A stretch of 64,000 nt of DNA. Origin: Pseudomonas sp. ANT_J12. Its GTDB lineage: Bacteria > Pseudomonadota > Gammaproteobacteria > Pseudomonadales > Pseudomonadaceae. The notes beneath the pieces are model-generated. The model was not told the origin of the DNA and did no database searches. It saw nothing but the letters and a program-made list of their open reading frames with translations. Both the position numbers and the translations under genes were made by a program. The DNA lies in the NCBI RefSeq assembly GCF_008370045.1, contig NZ_VOBN01000001.1, positions 744,001 through 808,000 on the forward strand, written 5' to 3'. The stretch's first letter is position 1. Each line of letters starts with the position of its first letter. Of this stretch, positions 26,563-35,260 are shown one piece after another.

Positions 26563-28850
26563 GCCCGCGCTCCTCCGATGAGCTCGACCACTGCATCGAG
26601 CAGGGCGTCGTCATGAAAACTGGCTTTGGCTAGATAATAGTCGGCTCCGGCGTCCAGTCCACGACGACGGTCTTCTTCGCGATCTTTATAGGACACCACC
26701 ATCACCGGCAGCGATTGCAGGCGGTTGTCCCGGCGCAATAAAGACACCAGCTCGATGCCGTCCATGCGCGGCATGTCAATGTCAGTGATCAGCAGATCAA
26801 AATCCTCCGAACGCAGGGCGTTCCAGCCATCCATACCGTCCACGGCCACAGCCACGTCGTAACCGCGATTGAGCAGCAACTTGCGCTGCAACTCGCGCAC
26901 GGTCAGGGAATCGTCCACCACCAGAATCCGCTTGCGCGTCGCTTCCGCCGCCTGGTTACTTTGGCGGGCAATGCGCTCCAGACGCCCGGTGTTGAGCAGT
27001 TTGTCCACCGACCGCAGCATGTCTTCGACATCAACGATCAACACCACCGAACCGTCGTCGAGCAAGGCTCCGGCGGAAATATCCTGAATCTTGCCCAGAC
27101 GCTCATCCAGCGGCAATACAACCAAGGTCCGCTCGCCAATAAAGCGTTCAACCGCCACGCCGTAGATCGCATCGCGCTCGCGAATCACCACGACCTTGAG
27201 GGTTTGCTGGCTGTTCTGGCTCGCCGGGCGCTGCAACAACTGACTGGCCGCCACTAATCCGACGTGCCGGCCTTCGTACCAGAAGTGCTGGCGACCTTCG
27301 AGCTGGACGATGTCTTCCGGCTCCAGGTCGCACATGCGTTCGATGTGCGCCAGCGGAAAGGCGTAGGCCTCGTCGCCGACTTCCACCACCAGGCTGCGCA
27401 CCACCGACAGGGTCAGCGGCACTTCCAGATGGAAACGACTGCCCTCGCCCGCCGTCTGCTCCAGCACCACCGCCCCGCGCAACTGCCGGACCATGTGCTG
27501 AACCGCATCCAGACCGACGCCGCGCCCGGAAACTTCGGTGACTTTGTCCCGCAGGCTGAAACCCGGCAGGAACAGGAACGTCAGCAATTCTTCTTCGCTC
27601 AACTGCGCGGCGGTTTCCGCCGGGGACAGTTGCCGCTCGATGATGCTGCGGCGGACCTTTTCCAGATCAACGCCATTGCCGTCATCGCTCAGTTCCAGCA
27701 CCAGCAGACCGGCCTGGTGCGAGGCGCGCAGACGGATCAAACCTTCAGCCGGCTTGCCGGCCAATAACCGTTGTTCCGGAGTTTCAATGCCGTGGTCCAC
27801 GGCGTTGCGTAGCAGATGGGTCAGCGGTGCTTCGAGTTTTTCCAGCACATCGCGGTCGACCTGGGTCTTTTCGCCTTCGATTTCCAGCCGCACCTGTTTG
27901 CCCAGATCGCGACCGAGGTCACGGACCATCCGCACCTGCCCGGTCAGCACGTCGGCAAACGGGCGCATGCGACAGGCCAGCGCCGTGTCGTACAACACCT
28001 GGGCACGTTGACTGGCATGCCAGGCGAATTCATCCAGTTCAGCGTTCTTTTCCACCAGCAATTGCTGGGACTCGGCCAACAAACGGCGGGCATCGTCCAG
28101 CGCTTCCTGGGCTTCCAGGCTCAGGTTCTGGTCCTTGAGGTGGACGTTGAGGTTTTCCAGGGCACGCAGGCCATTGCTTTGCGTGCGTTTGAGGCGCTGC
28201 ATCGTCGCCAGGTGCGGTTTGAGCCGCAGGGTTTCCACCAGGGATTTGCTCGACAGGTCGAGCAGGCTGTTCAGGCGTTCGGCGGTGACCCGCAACACCC
28301 GCTCACCGTTTTCGGTGGTGCGTTTGTTTTTGCGCGGCGGCTCGGCGGGGGCGACCGGCAGCGACTCGACCACCGGAATCGGCACTTCGACCACGGGCGG
28401 CTGCACCTGTTGCTCGTCCATGAACGGTGCAATCGGTGTGCTGATCGGCGGCGCCAGCGCCATCGGATCGAGCAAGCGCCCCATCAGCGCCACGTAGGCG
28501 TCGATTTCCACCGCCGAAGGCGCGTTGTGTGGGGTGGCGATGCGCATCAACAGGTCGGTGCCCTGCAACAACGCATCGATGTGCTCGGGCCGCAGATAAA
28601 GCCGCCCTTCCTGGGCGCTGACCAGGCAATCTTCCATCACATGGGCCACGCTGACCCCGGCATCCACGCCGACAATCCGCGCCGCGCCCTTGAGCGAGTG
28701 CGCCGCGCGCATGCACGATTCCAGGTGATCGGCCTGGGTCGGATCGCGCTCCAGGGCCAACAACCCGGCGCTCAGCACCTGGGTCTGGGCCTCGGCTTCA
28801 AGGCTGAACAGTTCCAGCAAAGAGGCGTCGCGCATTTGCTCGGGGGTCAT
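26559..28850 (-). CDS. wspE: Hybrid histidine kinase WspE (CheA-CheY)
   Basis: The 763-residue kinase of the Wsp complex, which phosphorylates WspR and WspF. In order: an Hpt domain with H51 in RAAHSLKGAARIVG, a proline-rich linker (about 155-195), the dimer and CheA catalytic domain (LLRNAVDHGIETPEQR, ELSDDGNGVDLEKVRR, SGRGVGLDAVQHMV), a CheW-like domain and a C-terminal receiver with LLITDIDMPRMDG near 690. It overlaps wspD and wspF by 4 bases each. Confidence 0.96.
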   Translation of the reverse strand: MTPEQMRDASLLELFSLEAEAQTQVLSAGLLALERDPTQADHLESCMRAAHSLKGAARIVGVDAGVSVAHVMEDCLVSAQEGRLYLRPEHIDALLQGTDLLMRIATPHNAPSAVEIDAYVALMGRLLDPMALAPPISTPIAPFMDEQQVQPPVVEVPIPVVESLPVAPAEPPRKNKRTTENGERVLRVTAERLNSLLDLSSKSLVETLRLKPHLATMQRLKRTQSNGLRALENLNVHLKDQNLSLEAQEALDDARRLLAESQQLLVEKNAELDEFAWHASQRAQVLYDTALACRMRPFADVLTGQVRMVRDLGRDLGKQVRLEIEGEKTQVDRDVLEKLEAPLTHLLRNAVDHGIETPEQRLLAGKPAEGLIRLRASHQAGLLVLELSDDGNGVDLEKVRRSIIERQLSPAETAAQLSEEELLTFLFLPGFSLRDKVTEVSGRGVGLDAVQHMVRQLRGAVVLEQTAGEGSRFHLEVPLTLSVVRSLVVEVGDEAYAFPLAHIERMCDLEPEDIVQLEGRQHFWYEGRHVGLVAASQLLQRPASQNSQQTLKVVVIRERDAIYGVAVERFIGERTLVVLPLDERLGKIQDISAGALLDDGSVVLIVDVEDMLRSVDKLLNTGRLERIARQSNQAAEATRKRILVVDDSLTVRELQRKLLLNRGYDVAVAVDGMDGWNALRSEDFDLLITDIDMPRMDGIELVSLLRRDNRLQSLPVMVVSYKDREEDRRRGLDAGADYYLAKASFHDDALLDAVVELIGGARA

Positions 28851-29530
28851 GTGAGGCTCCGGGTCACGGCGGACAGCAACTGTTCTTCATCCAGCCAACG
28901 CAGGCTGCGACCTTTGAATTGCAACACGCCACGGGTGTATTTCGCACTGGCCTGGGCGCCGGACTGGGACGCGGCATCGAGGATGCGTTCGTCGATGGCG
29001 TGAATCCCGTCCACTTCATCCACCGGCACCACCACCGGGCCACCGCGAGCGGCGATGATCAGCATGCGCGGCATCACCCGCCCACCGGCCGGTGCGTTGT
29101 TGGTTGCGTCGAGACCGAGCAACTCCACCAAAGACAAACACGCGACCAACGCACCGCGCACATTCGCCACACCGAGCAAGGCCCGGGAACGCTGGTGCGG
29201 CAAGGAGTGGATGGTTTGCAGCGGCGCCACTTCCACCAGGCTGCGCGTGGCCAGGCCCAGCCATTCTTCGCCGAGGCGGAACATCAGCAGCGAGCGGGTT
29301 TTGACGTCGGTTTCGACCGCGGTCGCCACTTGCTCGTGATCTTCCTGCTGCAAGGCGTAGCGGTCGAGCAAGCGGGTGGCGGCGGCGGAATACACCGCGC
29401 AATTGCGGCAATGAATGTGCTCGGTCAGCAACGGGCAGGACTTGTCGCCGTGGATGCCGATGCGGTTCCAGCAGTCGTCGATGGCCTGGGCATCTTCATG
29501 GGTGACGCTCAAGGTGTCGGAGATGCTCAT
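28847..29530 (-). CDS. wspD: CheW-like scaffold protein WspD
   Basis: A 227-residue CheW-domain adaptor joining WspA and WspE. An N-terminal part with three cysteines (SCPLLTEHIHCRNCAVY) precedes the CheW domain, which starts near SLLMFRLGEEWLGLATRSL and contains RSRALLGVANVRGALV and GGPVVVPVDEVDGIH. The cysteine cluster is a usual mark of WspD. It overlaps wspC and wspE by 4 bases. Confidence 0.93.
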   Translation of the reverse strand: MSISDTLSVTHEDAQAIDDCWNRIGIHGDKSCPLLTEHIHCRNCAVYSAAATRLLDRYALQQEDHEQVATAVETDVKTRSLLMFRLGEEWLGLATRSLVEVAPLQTIHSLPHQRSRALLGVANVRGALVACLSLVELLGLDATNNAPAGGRVMPRMLIIAARGGPVVVPVDEVDGIHAIDERILDAASQSGAQASAKYTRGVLQFKGRSLRWLDEEQLLSAVTRSLT

Positions 29531-30801
29531 CGTTTACGCTCACTGTCAGCGGCGCGCTCACTGCGGGCGGCGCGGTCCTGCAATCGTTTGGCGCCCGCCG
29601 TGTCGCCCTGGGATTGCAGCAAGGCCGCCAGGTGCATCAACGCGTCGGGGTGCTGTGGTTCGAGGTACAACGCCTTGCGATAAAACCCTTGGGCTTCCAG
29701 TGCGCGGCCGGCCACATCGCTGAGCAATCCCAGCCAATAAAACACCTGAGCCACCGGTTCGTGGCTGCGCAGGTAACTTTCGCAGGCGGCGCGGGCATCG
29801 GCACTTTTGCCTTCGTTGGCCAGCGCGGCAATGTTCGCCAGCAGTGAGGCGGCGTCGGGGTTAGCGGTTTTCACCGTCGCGGGCAGCGGCACCACCGTTG
29901 CGAACGGACGGCTGCGCACTGGCGGCGGGGTCACGCTGCGCACCGGTTGGCGCACCGGCAGCGGCGTCGGCACGAATGAAGACGGATAAGGCTCGGGCTC
30001 CGGCGCACTTTGGCGACTGAACGCGAAGGACTGCGGGATACCAATCGAACGCATGCCCAGACGCCCGAGCAAACTGCCCTCCGCCGGGCCGATAAACAGC
30101 ACGCCATCGACGTGGGTCAGGCGTTTGAGCACTTCGAACACTTGTTGCTGGGTCGGCTGGTCGAAATAGATCAGCAAGTTGCGACAGAACACGAAGTCAT
30201 AGGGCGGCTCACTCGCCAGCAAGGCCGGATCCAGCAGGTTGCCGACCTGCAAACGCACCTGTTCCAGCACCCGTTCGCTGAGTCGATAACCGTCCTCTTC
30301 GGCGCTGAAATGCCGCTCGCGAAAGGCGATGTCCTGCCCGCGAAAGGAGTTTTTGGTGTACAGCGCGCGCTTGGCTTTCTCTACCGAAAGCGGGCTCACA
30401 TCCATGCCTTCGACCTTGAACTGATGGGGCTTGAGCCCGGCATCGAGCAAGGCCATGGCGATGGAATACGGCTCTTCGCCGGTGGAACACGGCAGGCTGA
30501 GAATCCGCAGGGCGCGCATGTTGTTGATGTCGGCCAGGCGTTTGATTGCCAGTTTCGCCAGGGTGGCGAAGGATTCCGGGTAACGGAAAAACCAGGTTTC
30601 CGGGACGATCACGGCTTCGATCAACGCCTGCTGCTCATCCCGCGAGCCCTGCAAGGTGTGCCAGTACTCATCGGCGGTCAGCGCCTGGGACGCCGTGGTG
30701 CGCTGGCGCACGGCGCGCTCGATGATCGCCGGGCCGACCGACGCGACGTCGAGGCCGATGCGGTCCTTGAGGAAATCGAAAAAGCGCTGGTCGCTGCTCA
30801 T
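29527..30801 (-). CDS. wspC: CheR-type methyltransferase WspC with TPR tail
   Basis: Methylates glutamates of WspA with S-adenosylmethionine. The 424 residues begin MSSDQRFFDFLKDRIGLD. The SAM-binding CheR core has ETWFFRYPESF, ILSLPCSTGEEPYSIAMAL near 100 and DFVFCRNLLIYFD near 200. A proline-rich linker (about 275-325) leads to a TPR region with LEAQGFYRKALYLEPQHPDA. I start it at 30801, where ATG overlaps the wspB stop (ATGA); the longer frame upstream lies inside wspB. Confidence 0.95.
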   Translation of the reverse strand: MSSDQRFFDFLKDRIGLDVASVGPAIIERAVRQRTTASQALTADEYWHTLQGSRDEQQALIEAVIVPETWFFRYPESFATLAKLAIKRLADINNMRALRILSLPCSTGEEPYSIAMALLDAGLKPHQFKVEGMDVSPLSVEKAKRALYTKNSFRGQDIAFRERHFSAEEDGYRLSERVLEQVRLQVGNLLDPALLASEPPYDFVFCRNLLIYFDQPTQQQVFEVLKRLTHVDGVLFIGPAEGSLLGRLGMRSIGIPQSFAFSRQSAPEPEPYPSSFVPTPLPVRQPVRSVTPPPVRSRPFATVVPLPATVKTANPDAASLLANIAALANEGKSADARAACESYLRSHEPVAQVFYWLGLLSDVAGRALEAQGFYRKALYLEPQHPDALMHLAALLQSQGDTAGAKRLQDRAARSERAADSERKR

Positions 30802-31334
30802 GGCTGCTCCCCAAGCGATGCCAGGTCCAGGGGCGGCAATGGGAACAGCAGCGCCCGCACCTGATCGTCCAGCAGGTCGGCAACCCGCACCCATTGCAGT
30901 AAACCCTGGGCATCCTTGCGCACCGGGCCGAGGTACGGCGCCTGGGGATTGTCCAGGCCATAGGGCTGAAAATCCGCCGGGTTGCAGCGTAGGGTGTCGG
31001 TGGCCTGTTCGAGGATCAGCCCGAGCAATTGTGCCGGCGTCGACTCGTCCGGCCGATAGTGCACCAGCACCAGGCGCGTACTGGTGCGGGCCTGGGCCGG
31101 TTGGCCGAACGTCAGGGCGCTGAGGTCAATCACCGGCACCACCGCGCCGCGATAGGCGAACACCCCGGCCACCCAATCGGGGGCCCGGGCAATCGGCTTC
31201 AACGGCAGGCGCGGCAGCACTTCCGCCACCTCGATGGCTTGCAGGGCGTAGCGCTCGTTACCGACGCGGAACACCAGGAACAACGCCTGCTTCGCCGACA
31301 CCACGGCAGGGCGTTTGGCCGCGAGTTCGCTCAT
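30798..31334 (-). CDS. wspB: CheW-like scaffold protein WspB
   Basis: A 178-residue single CheW domain. LFLVFRVGNERYALQAIEVAE near residue 20, IARAPDWVAGVFAYRGAVVPV near 52 and LGLILEQATDTL near 113 are the conserved strands that bind receptor and kinase. It is the second adaptor of the Wsp array. Its start shares one base with the wspA stop (TGATG). Confidence 0.94.
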   Translation of the reverse strand: MSELAAKRPAVVSAKQALFLVFRVGNERYALQAIEVAEVLPRLPLKPIARAPDWVAGVFAYRGAVVPVIDLSALTFGQPAQARTSTRLVLVHYRPDESTPAQLLGLILEQATDTLRCNPADFQPYGLDNPQAPYLGPVRKDAQGLLQWVRVADLLDDQVRALLFPLPPLDLASLGEQP

Positions 31335-32956
31335 CAGACTTTAAATCGCGAGACGCCGCTGCGCAGCCCGACCGCCACCTGACTCAGTTCGTCGATGGCG
31401 AAACTGGCCTGGCGCAAGGACTCGACGGTCTGGCTGCTGGCATCGCCCAACTGCACCAGCGCGTGGTTGATCTGTTCGGCGCCGGTGGCCTGGGCCTGCA
31501 TGCCTTCGTTGACCATCAACACCCGCGGCGCCAGCGCCTGGACTTGGTGGATGATCTGCGACAGCTGCTCGCCGACCTGCTGCACTTCGGACATGCCGCG
31601 GCGCACTTCCTCGGAGAACTTGTCCATGCCCATCACCCCGGCGGACACCGCCGACTGGATCTCACGCACCATTTGTTCGATGTCGTAAGTGGCCACGGCG
31701 GTCTGGTCCGCCAGACGTCGCACTTCGGTGGCAACCACGGCAAAACCGCGACCATATTCACCGGCCTTCTCGGCCTCGATGGCGGCGTTGAGCGACAACA
31801 GGTTGGTTTGGTCGGCGACCTTCACGATGGTCACCACCACTTGATTGATGTTGCCGGCCTTCTCGTTGAGGATCGCCAGTTTGGCGTTGACCAGATCCGC
31901 CGCGCCCATCACCGAGTGCATGGTGTCTTCCATGCGCGCCAGGCCTTGCTGCCCGGAACCGGCCAGCACCGAGGCCTGATCGGCGGCGGTGGAGACTTCG
32001 GTCATGGTGCGCACCAGGTCACGGGAGGTGGCGGCGATTTCTCGGGACGTCGCGCCGATTTCAGTGGTGGTAGCGGCGGTTTCGGTAGCGGTGGCTTGTT
32101 GTTGCTTGGAGGTGGCGGCGATTTCCGTCACCGACGTGGTGACCTGCACCGACGAGCGCTGGGCCTGGGACACCAGGGCCGTAAGCTCGGTCATCATGTC
32201 GTTGAAGCCGGTTTCCACCGCGTTGAATTCGTCTTTACGCTCCAGATTCAGGCGACTGCTGAGGTCGCCAGTGCGCATGATTTCGAGGATCTGCACGATG
32301 CGGTTCATCGGCGCCATGATTGCGCGCATCAGCAGCAGGCCGCAGAGGCCGGCGGCCAGCACCGCGATCAGCAGGGAAACGCCCATGATGATCTTCGCTG
32401 TGAGCACGGCGTCATCGATGTTGGCCATGTCCTGGTCGGCCACGGCTTTGTTTTCACGCAGGATATCGTTGAGCTTCATGCGCCCGGCCGTCCAGGTCGG
32501 GGTCAGTTGCTCGTTGAACATCTTGATGGCCTCGGCTTCCTGATTGCGCTTATGCAAATCAAGTACTGCGGCGAGGGTCTTGTTGTACTCCTCATGGAGT
32601 TTTTCGAAGGCGGCGAATTCGACCTTGTCTTCCGCCGTGGTGACGGTTTTGCGATAGCTGTCCATCGCATCGACCACGCGTGCTTCGAAGCTTTTGAAGT
32701 CGGCGGCGTCTTCGGCACTGATGCCCTGCCCTTCCTTCAAGCCGAGCATTTCCTGGGTCTGGAGAAAACTGTCGACCCAGGCGCCACGGATGGTCGAGCT
32801 GTAATACACCCCGGGCACTGCGTCTTCACGCACGCTTTCTTCACTGGCCTCGATCTTCAGCAACCGGGAATACGAGACGACGACCATCAACAGCATGATG
32901 GCAATAATGACCGCAAAGCTCGCCAAGATGCGTTGGCGCAACGTCCAGTTCTTCAC
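31334..32956 (-). CDS. wspA: Methyl-accepting surface-sensing receptor WspA
   Basis: A 540-residue transmembrane chemoreceptor. Membrane helices lie near residues 11-31 (FAVIIAIMLLMVVVSYSRL) and 189-211, flanking a periplasmic four-helix-type sensor domain. A HAMP domain (about 212-265) and a long coiled-coil signalling domain with hairpin tip NLLSLNAAIEAEKAGEYGRG follow. It is the first gene of the wspABCDEFR operon. The start is a GTG at 32956 with GAGGA 8 bases upstream. A TATACT box (minus strand, 32992-32997) could be the -10, but no clear -35 is seen. Confidence 0.95.
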   Translation of the reverse strand: MKNWTLRQRILASFAVIIAIMLLMVVVSYSRLLKIEASEESVREDAVPGVYYSSTIRGAWVDSFLQTQEMLGLKEGQGISAEDAADFKSFEARVVDAMDSYRKTVTTAEDKVEFAAFEKLHEEYNKTLAAVLDLHKRNQEAEAIKMFNEQLTPTWTAGRMKLNDILRENKAVADQDMANIDDAVLTAKIIMGVSLLIAVLAAGLCGLLLMRAIMAPMNRIVQILEIMRTGDLSSRLNLERKDEFNAVETGFNDMMTELTALVSQAQRSSVQVTTSVTEIAATSKQQQATATETAATTTEIGATSREIAATSRDLVRTMTEVSTAADQASVLAGSGQQGLARMEDTMHSVMGAADLVNAKLAILNEKAGNINQVVVTIVKVADQTNLLSLNAAIEAEKAGEYGRGFAVVATEVRRLADQTAVATYDIEQMVREIQSAVSAGVMGMDKFSEEVRRGMSEVQQVGEQLSQIIHQVQALAPRVLMVNEGMQAQATGAEQINHALVQLGDASSQTVESLRQASFAIDELSQVAVGLRSGVSRFKV

Positions 32957-33180
32957 AGTATGTCCTCGGGGCCATTTTCAAATGCTGCGGAGTATAGCTG
33001 AGGGCGGTGTTTCATTTATAAGACGGATGCGCGTCGCCCTCCGCCCCGGGGGTAAATAGCCGGGACGGGCTCTGGAATGGGACTTTCCGCTAGATGGGGG
33101 GAAGGTTGCCAGTGGTGATTTGGCAGAAAGGGGCCGTGGAATGGTCATGGGGGGATGGGTTTAGCTCAAAGGCGCGAAAT

Positions 33181-33288
33181 TGATCCTTCCCACGCTCCGC
33201 GTGGGAATGCAGCCAGGGACGCGGAGCGTCCCAAATGGACGCGGAGCGTTCAAAGAGGCATTCCCACGCGGGAGCGTGGGAACGATCA
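33181..33288. repeat. REP inverted repeat, family B
   Basis: tgatccttcccacgctccgcg and its complement ...cgcgggagcgtgggaacgatca enclose three tandem-like gacgcggagcgt(cc/tc) units. It lies in the gap of about 350 bases between wspA and the DUF533 gene, in which I see no other gene. Confidence 0.88.
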
Positions 33289-33312
33289 GATCATAGGTGT
33301 TACGGGCATCGC

Positions 33313-34035
33313 TTACATTGCAGCCTGGCGCACCTGTTTCTCCAGCTCCGCCTTCAAACCCGGTTCAAGCTTCAATTGCCGCGCCAGTTCATCGAGGTAG
33401 GACTTCTCCATGAAGTTCTCCTCATCCACCAGCATCACGCTGGCGATGTACATCTCGGCGGCCATTTCCGGGGTGCTGGCGGCGCGGGCGACGTCGCTCG
33501 GGTCGAGGGGTTTGTTGAGTTCGGCGTGCAGCCAGTGTTGCAGTTCCTGGTCGTTATCGAGCTTGGTGAATTCACCTTCAATCAGCGCCCGTTCACGCTC
33601 ATCGACATGACCGTCCGCCTTGGCCGCTGCGACCAGGGCCTTGAGAATCGCCTGGCTGTGCAACTCGACCTGCGCTGGCGGCAAGCGGTCGACCGTTTGC
33701 GGCTCGGTCTTCGGTGCCGTGCCCTGCTGGGCCTGCCAATTACCGTAGGCCTTGTAGGCAATCACGCCCAGCGCGGCGAGACCGCCGTAGATGGCGACTT
33801 TGCCGCCCACCTTGCGCACCTTCTTGTTCCCCATCAGCAGCCCCATCGCCCCCGCCGCCAACGCACCACCACCCGCCCCCGAGAGCAAGCCACCGAGGCC
33901 GCCCGAGCCACCGCTGCCGCCTAGCAAGCCGCCCAGGCCGCCGGCAGAAGGCTTGTTTTGATGACCGCCAGACTTTTTCTGCAACAGGTCCTGGCCGGAT
34001 TTGAGTAACTGATCGAGCAATCCACGGGTGTTCAT
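33313..34035 (-). CDS. DUF533 (YebE-like, TerB-fold) membrane protein
   Basis: A 240-residue protein with three parts: a short polar N-terminus, a strongly glycine-rich stretch (about 32-68) with a hydrophobic segment near 77-95 (VAIYGGLAALGVIAYKAYG), and a C-terminal TerB-like helical domain from about 120 (LVAAAKADGHVDERERALIE, AEMYIASVMLVDEENFMEKS). The family is linked to the inner membrane; the function is not established. It is a single gene between REP family B and the divergent lysR. Confidence 0.88.
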   Translation of the reverse strand: MNTRGLLDQLLKSGQDLLQKKSGGHQNKPSAGGLGGLLGGSGGSGGLGGLLSGAGGGALAAGAMGLLMGNKKVRKVGGKVAIYGGLAALGVIAYKAYGNWQAQQGTAPKTEPQTVDRLPPAQVELHSQAILKALVAAAKADGHVDERERALIEGEFTKLDNDQELQHWLHAELNKPLDPSDVARAASTPEMAAEMYIASVMLVDEENFMEKSYLDELARQLKLEPGLKAELEKQVRQAAM

Positions 34036-34243
34036 TTGCTGCCTCCACGAATTCGGGGTAACTGGATCAATAAGGCCATCAGCCTAGATCGAAAGTGCCC
34101 AGCGACCGGCGACGAGAGTGCTTCCAGATGTTGCCCGCGCTTTTCAACTTGCCGCTTGAAGCTCACTACTTGCGCCAGCACCTCAAAAAAATAGATATAC
34201 ACTCGAACAAATCTATAAAAACCGCCCACCGGGTACCTTTCCG

Positions 34244-35158
34244 ATGATGACCCTGCGTCAGATCCGACATTTCATCGCCGTGGCCGAGACCGGCTCAATC
34301 TCCGCCGCCGCGCAAACCGCGTTCATTTCCCAATCCACCCTGACCCTGGCGATCCAGCAACTGGAGCAGGAAATCGGCGTCATCCTGTTCAACCGACACG
34401 CGAAGGGCATGACCCTGACGCACCAAGGGCATCAATTCCTACGCCAGGCGCACTTGATTCTGGCGACCGTCGATAACGCCAAACGCAGCCTGCAACAGAG
34501 CACCGATCAGGTCGCCGGGCAGTTGATCGTCGGCGTGACCAGCCTGGTCGCCGGTTACTACCTCGCGGATCTGCTCACGCGATTCCAGCGCGCCTACCCC
34601 AACGTCGAAATTCGCGTGATGGAGGACGAACGCCCGTACATCGAGCATTTGCTGGTCAGCGGCGAAATCGATGTCGGGGTGCTGATCCTCTCCAACCTCG
34701 AAGACCGCCACGCCTTGCAAACCGAGGTCCTGACCCATTCGCCCCACCGCCTGTGGCTGCCGGCCCAGCACCCGTTGCTGGAACACGACAGCATCAACCT
34801 CGCCGATGTCACGCGCGAGCCGCTGATCCAGCTCAATGTCGATGAAATGGACCGCAACGCCCAGCGCATGTGGTCGGCGGCGTCGCTGCAACCGCGCATC
34901 ACCTTGCGAACCGCCTCCACCGAGGCCGTGCGAAGCCTGGTGGCGGCCGGATTAGGCGTGTCGATCCAGCCCGACATGACCTATCGCCCGTGGTCGTTGG
35001 AGGGCGACATCATCGAAGCCCGACCCATCGCCGACCTCAGCCAGACCCTCGACGTTGGCCTGGCGTGGCGCCGTGGCACTGCGCGGCCGGCGCTGGTCGA
35101 TCCGTTCCTGACCGTCGCCCGCGAGCAGCCCCATGGCGGGCGCAAGCCATCTATTTAA
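34244..35158 (+). CDS. LysR-family transcriptional regulator
   Basis: A 304-residue LysR activator. The winged helix-turn-helix is at about 1-60 (LRQIRHFIAVAETGSISAAA, SQSTLTLAIQQLEQEIGV); the effector-binding domain runs from about 92 (GQLIVGVTSLVAGYYL). It lies 102 bases upstream of and in the same direction as the aldehyde dehydrogenase and the polyamine transporter genes, so it may control them, though LysR genes more often face their target. ATG 34244 is one of two tandem ATGs. The ligand is unknown. Confidence 0.9.
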   Translation: MMTLRQIRHFIAVAETGSISAAAQTAFISQSTLTLAIQQLEQEIGVILFNRHAKGMTLTHQGHQFLRQAHLILATVDNAKRSLQQSTDQVAGQLIVGVTSLVAGYYLADLLTRFQRAYPNVEIRVMEDERPYIEHLLVSGEIDVGVLILSNLEDRHALQTEVLTHSPHRLWLPAQHPLLEHDSINLADVTREPLIQLNVDEMDRNAQRMWSAASLQPRITLRTASTEAVRSLVAAGLGVSIQPDMTYRPWSLEGDIIEARPIADLSQTLDVGLAWRRGTARPALVDPFLTVAREQPHGGRKPSI

Positions 35159-35260
35159 TCGAACGCCACCTTCAGTATTTAGAATTTGTCGACCTCGGGC
35201 TCGCGCACTAGTCTTGTTACATCTTTATAAGACGGCCGGGCCCCAGTCACTGGGAGCACC

